Source: Hippophae tibetana
Taxonomy: Eukaryota > Streptophyta > Magnoliopsida > Rosales > Elaeagnaceae
Length of the DNA stretch: 64,000 nt
Assembly (NCBI GenBank): GCA_037013495.1
Contig: CM072802.1
Coordinates: 48,783,275 to 48,847,274 of the forward strand
Reading direction: 5' to 3'
The notes below the pieces were generated by a model. The model did no database searches. It was not told the origin of the DNA and was given only the letters and a program-made list of their open reading frames with translations. Below are positions 47,801-56,800 of this stretch, in pieces (the stretch's first letter is position 1; each line of letters starts with the position of its first letter). A program made the position numbers and the translations under genes.

Positions 47801-50800
47801 CTACTGGTTGGTCTAGGCCTTGTGCAGGTGTGGTGAAATTAAATTGTGATGCTGCTCCTGACTGTGAGCATCTATGTGGAGGCACTGGTGTCTTGGCAAG
47901 GGATTTAAATGGTGTGTTGGCTGTGAGTGGTATGCAAATGTTTTGTAGTTCTATTGAGTAGTTGGAATTGTATGCCATTCTAGTGGGATTGCACCTAGCT
48001 ATGGATAATCGGTGGCTTAATGTTAGTGTGGAGTTTGATTCGTAGGTGGTGGTTGGCTGGATAGCCAATGGAGGTGATGGAGTTTTCTGGTCTGCTGAAC
48101 CAGTCCTTTGGGGTGCTAAGTTTTTGATAGGTTTCTTTGGGCATTGCTCGGTGCAATGGATCGAAAGGGATGCAAATAGGGTGGTTGATGGCATAGCAAA
48201 AGCTGCTGAGGAGCTTGGTGGTTGTATTTCTTGTTTAGGCAGCCTTTCCTAGCAAAAGTTTGGCATGTTGCTTATTGATTGTGCAGGAAGCTGTATTTGA
48301 GTTTTTCATTTTTTCTTTGGCCAAAAATATATACACACACACACACCAAATAATGGCTATAATGCCCATACAAAATAACTTTCCAAAATCTAAGTAGGAT
48401 AAACAACCTTCTCAATTAAAATTTATGAGAAATTGAGAATAATCCTTTAATTCTTTTGACATTGATGCCTAAGAAGATGCTAGAAATAAAGATATTTCTC
48501 ATAAAAAAGTACTATCATTCTCATTATCATCAAAAATTCTCTTATTTTTTTCCATTCATAGTTTCCTTTTTGGGGAAAATTCCTTTGGAGATTATCTGGT
48601 TGGTTGGATGATGGGAACAACAAAATAAGAAATATGGAATGGGAAACGGAGATCCATATTTCATAATATGAGACGAGATAAGGATGGAGATTGCATTCCC
48701 TGTCCCGTTCTTTCGTATATATCCTATCTTAATATATATATGTATTTTATTCTTTTTATTTATAGATTTAGTTGTACTTAAACTCGAACTAATTTTGAGT
48801 AATATATACATTTTATCTTTAAGTTATGTTTTTATTATATTAAAACATAAAGAATCTTTCTTTATGAAAATTATTTTGACTATTTAAATTTTAAAAATCT
48901 AAAATCTTATTAATATTTTGCAATTTATTCTTATTATTATAAACTAGCTTGTAATAAGATTCTATCAATGTTTATTATAAAAAGATTATGTATTTATTGT
49001 ACTTATATTTTATCTTTCTCTCTTTCACATAAATATTGTTTGTTTTTATTATTTGTTGGCTTGAATTTTTTTCCCATCATAAAATATTTATTATTGGCCT
49101 ATTTTTATAATTTTTCCTTTATAATAAAAATAAAAAAATAAAAAAATATTTACAATATTACTTGGATTAATTTTCTCTATTTGAGGGTCCCCGTTTTTGA
49201 TTGGGGATCTCGATATGTTATGAGAAGGATTTTAAGTGGAGATGGGGTAAATTCTACCCATCCCCGCCTTGACCAGTTGTCAACCCTCTCACCTCGTAGC
49301 TCTATAACAGCTTTGCCTTTGAATCCTTATTGCTCCTCCCATATGTGTAAAATGATCTAGAAGTAAAGATTGACCAAAGAAGATAAGCAAGTAGACTATG
49401 TAAATAAATGATCAATATCTTCCGAGCTGTTCTTGTAAAGCACACACCAATTAGGAGTTTACCCTTTCCGGCTCTGACATTAAATTTGAAAAATCTTCAA
49501 CTTCCCAGTCATTCAAGTTCCTTGTAAGTATGGAATTCCATCATTCAATTGAATGCAACCTGTTAATAGGAGTATTCTTTTCCAAACATATCTTTTGATC
49601 ACTAATATTTTCTTTGATTGTGTCTCTATCCATACTTGACATCATACTTGCAAATTCATCAACCTTCTAATTATTCAATTCTCTTATAAATATGAAATTT
49701 CAATGTTTAGGTGAATAAAACATACATATGGGGAACATTTTTGTCCAAATATAACATGTACAATCTTGGAAATCTAGTTTAAGTAGGTATTCTTCTCAAT
49801 AGAGTTTGTCCCCATTTTCTACCATGTATCTCAAATTAGAAAAGAGATATTCAAAGTTTTTAACGATTGTCATTCAAGGGATACAATTAAGGTTTTGCAT
49901 ATCACGACCCAATCTTGTATAAAGAATACCAACTTTTGTTAACTTTTGTCAATCTCATTTAAAGAATACCTACTTTATTCTTCTATTAATATACAAGCAC
50001 AAAAGTACAAATAGTGGACCAATAATCCACTTTAAAAGGATGGAGAGACGAAGCTTTCTTGAGAAAGGATAAACATGTTAGTCTCAATGACTGGATGGCT
50101 ATTGAAGGCTTGCCATTTTACTTGTGGAATGAAACAACTTTTAAAAGAATAGGAGTATTATTTGGGTGATTGTTGGAAGTTAGGCCAAAGAATTACTTCT
50201 TACTCTTTCTTGTTATATGAAAAGATAAGAATAAAAGGAATTAGTGTTGCATTCTTTGATTCCGGTTTTGACTTTTGCCTCAATGATAAGACTTATAAGC
50301 TGTTACCTAGAAATGCCATGACCTCTTCACTTGTTAGGACTCTTAAGGAAGTATAAAGGAGTTGGCAATTGTTGAATTTGTCAAGGAAAGGTACATCTTT
50401 TAGGGTTAGTGTTACTAAAGGCAATGGTTTTGTCAAAAAATGGATTCCGAAGAAGGTGCATTTTAAGCCTATGGTGGAAGTGAGTCTAATAATTCATTTA
50501 CATGTTTTAATAAGCCCACCTCCTAACGACATAAACTTTTAAGATATTTGGATTGCTAACTAGCTTCTAACAATATGGGCCCGGTGGAGGATTATTTCCA
50601 AGCATTCAACTTACTTTCCATTAAGTGGCCCTAAAGTTGAGTATCCCAATAAAAGTTTATATATGATGAGTAGCTTCTCCAATGACCCGATTGAGTTCTA
50701 CTATAAGGTTGGAAGTGAACATGAAGGTGGTTCCAAAAGAGAGAAATCAATCGGGTCATTGGAGAAGCTACTCATCATATATAAACTTTTTATTGGGATA

Positions 50801-53800
50801 CTCAACTTTAGGGCCACTGAATGGAAAGTAAGTTGAATGCTTGGAAATAATCCTCCACCAAGCCCAGGCCCATCCCTCGTGGAGGATTATTTGAAGAAAA
50901 GCTTGGACATTTAAAGCAAAGCATTTGTCTTGTTTAAGTATAATTTGAAGCAACGTGGAAAAGTGGATTGTCTTGTAGGCATTAATTTTCAATGCTTGAG
51001 TTCTTGTAAACCTATTTTTAGGGATATTGAGGTGGGGTAGGGAAAAGCAATAGTTAATGTGTCCGACTTTAAAGTGAGTATAAATGAAAAGAATGAAGTT
51101 TGTGATGTTGAGTATGATATAGACTTAAGAGTTGGAGAAACTCCTAACACGGGTTTCATGGAGTATTGTTTAGAAGGTTAAGGGACTTTATTAGAGTTGA
51201 ATGAATTTCAAGCAGAGGGAATTGATATTCTACAAGCGATAGAAACATTGTTTAGAAGGTTTTTTCGGGGATATGTTCGAAGCTGATGATGGTATGAATG
51301 AACTTCAAGAAGTGGGGATTGATATTCTACAAGAGATTGTTAGTGACACAAATTTTGATACGGGTAACGTAGATAGCAGTGAATATTTTGTTAGAGTGAG
51401 GCTGCAGATGAGGTTTTGGTTGACATCCAAAGTTCATATTTTCCTTTTTGAGTTACTTGTGGAGGCAGTTGAGGCAAAGGCAATGGAGGTTATTAAGGTT
51501 GTGGAGTTAGTGGAGGTAGTTGAGATGGTGGAGTCAATGGAGGTTGTCGAGGTTGTTGAGGCAATGGAGTTCGTTGATGCTATTGAATCCCATACACTAA
51601 AAAAATGGCACTTTATTCCTTGAAAGAGAAGGGAAGCAGGCAACTAGAAGTTAAGTTAAAGCTCATTCGTGTTAGATCAAGTATAGGAAGATTGATTGCT
51701 TGGATAAAGTAAACATGATGGATTTAGGGGGTGTGGCATGAAAAAATGGACATAACCTTGGGTTCATCAAATAAGGAAGAGAAGGTTGAAACAAGTAAGA
51801 GTGAGAAGAAAGACTTGAGGGAGTTATGTAGTTTGATAAGCAAGGTCAGATAAAGTGCGTCAGTGGTGGGAGAAGCGTCTGCTTAGGGATGGTGTGGTTA
51901 TAAGTTTATAAAAAAGTTACCTGAAAGATTCTTTTTAAAAAAAAAAAAAAAAGGTTAAAAAGGGGGGAGCAAGGAGGAACTAATTGACTTGAAAGAGAGA
52001 AGAGAAGAGAATGGAAATTGTTGCCTTGTTTAAAACAATTTATAAATATAAAGTTAAAAAGGGGAGCAAGGAGGAACTAATTGACTTGAAAGAGAGAAGA
52101 AAAGAGAATGAAAATTGTTACCTTGTTTAAAACAATTTATAAATATAGAATAGCATATTCCTTACAGCAAAGAGTGAAAAAAGTTGTAAATAATAGATTC
52201 TCAAGAGAAATAGGTAAAAGAAAATTTTATCCAATATTTAATAGTTGGTCCATTCTTAATCTAGGTAAATGTCCTTGCTATAGAAATAAATAAAAACAAA
52301 TAAGTTTTATCTAAAGTAATAAAGATACCAATTGTTGCTTTAAGAATTCCACGTGTTGTGTTTATTTCAAAAAGTTTAGAAACAATACGTAGTGAGATAT
52401 TCCAACTGCCCAAGTACTAAACTATTACAATTAATGAAGAAATTAATAGGTTTAGTTAAGAAGCAGCAAAAGCAAAAGACAGGAAAATATACCATAGCTA
52501 ACATGACTAACATTAGAAATAATGATATAATGAAGTGAAAATATTTTATTATACTAATCTATGTTTATCTTTAGTTAGTGATCAACAAAAATAAATATCT
52601 TGGGATTATGGTCCAAGTGGTATGACTCTCCACCCATCACCATCCCATGGACCCAAGTTCGAATCCAATTCGTGTAATATTTTATTTATTTAATAAAAAG
52701 GAGATTTAAGTGCCCCCTCTTTTTAAAAAAAGTTCATACTAAATATATCATTTCAATTTTAAAAAATGTTTAATAATAATTTATTACAAAAAATCAAAAT
52801 AATTATAAGTGCTATGCTACCCCATGGGACAAAAAAATTGATTTTTATTTAACCAAAATTATTGCAAATAAGGTTAATATTTTGACTTACCGAGTTTTAC
52901 TAAAGAATCATTTTAAAGATTTTTTATCAAGTTATATTCTATTTCCTGTAAGTCCCATTAAAAAGAAACTTCTCAAGAAACATAGAAGCGATTGTAGGGT
53001 AGTGATGGAATTAAACTTAATTTGAAAAATGGTACTTTAGCTGTAAAAAGTTTCAACCACACACCTACCATTTGATATAAAAAACAATGTGCAAATGTTC
53101 CATTCCTTAAAAAAAAAAAAAGATTTTTAGATGTTCATATATAGTAGCAAAAAGTGCCACGATTATGTACAATGGTTATTATTGTTCCCTCCTCAAGGAA
53201 ATCCCAGAAGAAAAATTATTTATTAAATTATAACAGTATAAATTAGCTAAAATTTATGTTATTTATGTATGGAAATTGTCACATGCCCCTTTGCTAACAT
53301 CCTTTAATTACCAAAATCGTAATTAAATTTACAAAAGGAGGGAAATTATCTTATTATTTTTATATAATGTTAAAACTTTATATTTTTGATTTTATGAGCA
53401 AAAATTTAAATTTTTTATGATTGTTAAGAAGAATTTGACTTGAAGTAGGCATCGAAAAAACTTTGAAATTTAGAAAATAAAATGTTTTTTTAATGTTGAT
53501 ATGACAATAATTGTAAAAAAATTAAAATATAGATAATGGAAGCACATATAGCAAAGACTAGGACAAGATCGTCCAAACATTTTGACTGCTATATTGGCCC
53601 TTGTATTCAGCTACTTTGGTTTCTATTTTTATTGGTTTCAGGGGGGTCTTACAGCTACTGATGTTTTTGCTGTCACGTGGATTCAGACTGGAGTTACCCA
53701 CTTTGGGATGACTGTATCCTATTATGGTTTCGTTAGTGATGGTAATTACTCGTGCTTACATTATCTTTTAATAAATACATGATTTGTGTTTTGCGCACTG

Positions 53801-56800
53801 CATTATCGTTATTTCTTGTGCTCTCTCTGTATTAACAGAAAACAAGGTGGTTAAACTTTTTGATATTGTTGGTAACAGTAGTAATAATTGTGGTGTTGCA
53901 TGTGTATTTTAGAGTTGCATCCAGTAGTTTTTACCCTATGCTTGTTAAATGGTTGTTGTGCTCTCTCTGTATTAACAAAAAACAAGGTGGTTAAGCTTTT
54001 TGATATTGTTGGTAACAGTAGTAATAATTGTGGTGTTGCATGTGTATTTTAGAGTTGCATCCAGTAGATTTTATCCTATGCTTGTTAAATGGTTGTAGTA
54101 GGCGGATGTTGAATATCTGTTTTCAAGAACTTCAAGCAGTTTTTCAGAGCATTTTTATTTGATAATACGTTTGATTGAAGTTTGCAAAATTGTTTGACTT
54201 GTGCATTTGCTCGATAATTTTGATGATGTATTTTGTAAGTTGCAGTCTATTAATCAAATTAATTTCACTACGAGCGTTTTTGTTTCTCAAAACACGCACC
54301 ACTCTCTACGAACCTGAGGCCCCTTTTATATTATTTTTCCTTCTATATTTTCTAAGACAGTAATATGTAAGCTTTTAGGGTGCAAGAAAATATCATCTTG
54401 GTTAATTATGTATAACTCTCGGTCATTTGATATGTTTATGGGGATGTTGAGTTAAGATTCTGTAATTCTGTATACTAACTTTTTAATAATTGCAAGAAAT
54501 ATTTCAGATAGTCTATTTTAAATCTATTGTTCATAAACATAACATCAACCAGTGTTAAATCTAGAGAAAAATATCTCTAAGGTGTTTTACATATTGCAAA
54601 AATGATACTTTAAGTCCTATACTTATTTTTTATAGCAGTTTAGTTTTATTGTTATAAAAAAGTGATCGTATAAAGATGAAGGTAAACTTTTTTCATTATA
54701 TTTTTTAATTTTTTCAATTGCATTAAATAGAGATTGTTATAACTTAAATAAACTATAACTGAAAGAATTGAAGAAAAAATAATATTAAAATAGGAAAAAA
54801 TAAAATAAAAACATATAAAATGGTTTTTTGTCCTTGTGTGGTTATTTTTTCATAATAATAAGACTAAAATGTTACAAAAAATAGGTATAAGACTTGAGTG
54901 TTGCTTTTAAAATAAGTATAAAACCTTTATAGTCACCTTTCCTCTAATCTAATATCCCCATGTTGCATTTTTTCTATTAGAAAAGTCTATCAATCAAGCC
55001 TTTGAATTTTCAATCTTGTATCAGTAAGAGTCAATAATAAAGGCTTCTTTTTTCCCTTTAATGTTTGCTTTGAAGATAATATGAATTGATAACATTTGAG
55101 TGTAGACTTTTAGAGATATTATTTTAATTAGTTCTAGATTAGTGGTTGTACATGTTGTAATAGTGATTGTAAAGATTGTAATAGTTAGATTGTAATAGTT
55201 GACTATATTCCTAAATTAATGGTCTATTTGTCTAACTCCTAGTCCTCTATATATAGTAGTACATACATTTGAAAAAACATCAGAGAAATAATAAGTAATA
55301 TTTTCAGTTTTTTTTTTCTCAAAATTTCTTTATGGTATCAAATCATTTTTCCATTTGAGTGAAATAGAGCCAATCTGATATTTATTAACACCAGTTCCAT
55401 TTGAGTGAACTCGAGAGCTAATTGGTGTGAACCACAGAGCTAATCTCTACCCATTCCCTCCATTGCCGTCGTCCCTGGATTTTTTCGTCCTCCATAGCCT
55501 ATTGTTTCGTCCTCTGTCATCTCCGCATCTGCTTCCGTCCTTTGTCATCTCCACTGCTTCTGTGGCCATCATCTCGTGCGACCTCAACCATGAGTTTCAC
55601 GAGACTTTAATCATCAAGTCTCCACTTCAGTGCTTCCTGTTTACTATAGTTTATTTTAAAAAAAAACTGCCAACGACCCAATGTCCAACTACATTATTAC
55701 AAGATAGCCCAACTACATTATTACCCAGTCACCACTTTCACTCATCGCAATAGTCTGAGCATCAATGGCCACAGGAAAATCTGTCATGAACGGTTCCAAT
55801 GGAGGTTCCACTGAGAACAATATTTTGCCTATCACTAGTCAGTCAAACACAAAGCAAACGATAATGTAGAAAGATTCAAGGCTCGCCTTATGGCTAAGGG
55901 ATTCACTCAAGCATATGAGATTGACTAGCAGGAAACGTTTGCACCTATAGCAAAGCTTAACACTGTTCATGTTCTTCTCTCCCTGACATCTAACTTGGAT
56001 TGACTTCTCTACTAATTAGATGTCAAGAATGCATTCTTTAATGGCGATCTCGAAGAAGAAGTATACATAGACATTCCTCTTGGAATTGATTCTCCTTCTC
56101 CAACCACTAGAGTCTGCAAACTTAAGAAATCTTTATATGGATTGAAGTAGTCTCCACGTGCCTGGTTCGATAGTTTATCTAAAGTTTTGAAGAGATATGG
56201 GTACAATCAATGCCAAGTAGATCATATACTCTTCGTCAAACATTTCTCCAATGAGAAAATAGTTATCCTAATTGTATAGGTAGATGATATTGTTCTAATA
56301 GGTAATTCTACAGTTGAGATGAATAAACTCGAGGAGTTCCTAGCCAAGGAATTTGAGATCAAAGATCTAGGAAATCTCAAATATTTCTTAGGAAAAACTC
56401 TGATGGACCCTACGGTAAAACTCGGAATCAAAGAAACTAGTGCACCTGTGGACAAAGGCCGTTATCAAAGATTATTGGAAAAACTCATTTACCTATTCCA
56501 TACTAGACTAGATATTGGATTTTTTTGGAACCCTTACTTTTGGCATGGCCTCCCCCACTCTTTCCTCCACTAAATTTTTTATCTATGGCTTTTGAGCTCT
56601 CTTTGTTTGTGGAGTAGTCAATAAAGCTTTCCGCAATTGCAATGGCCGAAGATAAGTCTTGGACACCACGTCGCTTGAGCTCGAGGTTAGCCCACGATTG
56701 CAGACCAACCATGAACAAGAATAGGACATCTTTGTCTGATGTGTCAGGAACTTTAAGCAGCAAGGTTGTGAACTCCTTCACATAGTCCCTTATGCTACCT

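Larger units (their letters stand above)
43489..48300 (+). mobile_element. Plant L1-type LINE, ORF2 with endonuclease, RT and RNase H
   Basis: Order of parts: an endonuclease of the apurinic-site type (43507-44170: [24 protein letters not shown]), then RT from about 45370 ([62 protein letters not shown] near 46360; FADD is the catalytic motif). The RT-associated zinc domain follows (47240-47490: [38 protein letters not shown]), and last an RNase H-like domain (47800-48250: [36 protein letters not shown]). RNase H at the end is a mark of some plant LINE lineages. ORF1 is missing. Several stops and frameshifts interrupt ORF2, and a solo LTR (44172-44879) sits between endonuclease and RT. It lies in LCBK1 intron 5, sense to the gene. 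Confidence 0.9.
50040..51870 (+). mobile_element. LINE ORF1 (DUF4283-type) relic
   Basis: Positions 50060-50340 read, across one frameshift, [20 protein letters not shown], then KRIGVLFG and [20 protein letters not shown]. This is the W-x-x-(I/V)-x-GLP-x-x-LW signature of the DUF4283 domain in plant L1 ORF1 proteins. Downstream sequence (50960-51870) is acidic and repetitive, with a 51200-51235 phrase repeated at 51296-51333, and probably continues ORF1. It lies downstream of the 43.5-48.3 kb LINE, so it belongs to a different insertion. A long inverted repeat (50583-50859) interrupts it. Confidence 0.55.
41446..53641 (+). other. LCBK1 intron 5, 12.2 kb, transposon-filled
   Basis: The donor AAG|GTACTAA at 41446 and the acceptor GGTTTCAG ending at 53641 are both canonical. 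In order it holds a LINE 3' fragment, a longer LINE relic, another LINE 3' fragment, the 4.8-kb LINE with a nested solo LTR, a further LINE relic pair, a long hairpin, a LINE ORF1 relic, tandem duplications and a tRNA-like SINE. The flanking exons still join in frame (SIVK then GGLTATD). Confidence 0.88.

Noticed and set aside
48334-48347. (AC)n run after the LINE
   Set aside because: A short microsatellite common at LINE tails; nothing unusual.
51434-51643. Ser/Thr/Ile-rich minus-strand open frame
   Set aside because: It is the reverse reading of a short GAGGTNGTNGAG repeat, not an independent gene.
55427-55753. 108-codon Pro/Ser/His-rich open frame
   Set aside because: It lies in the leader between a copia LTR and its gag start, with no domain, and ends where the element's own coding text begins.
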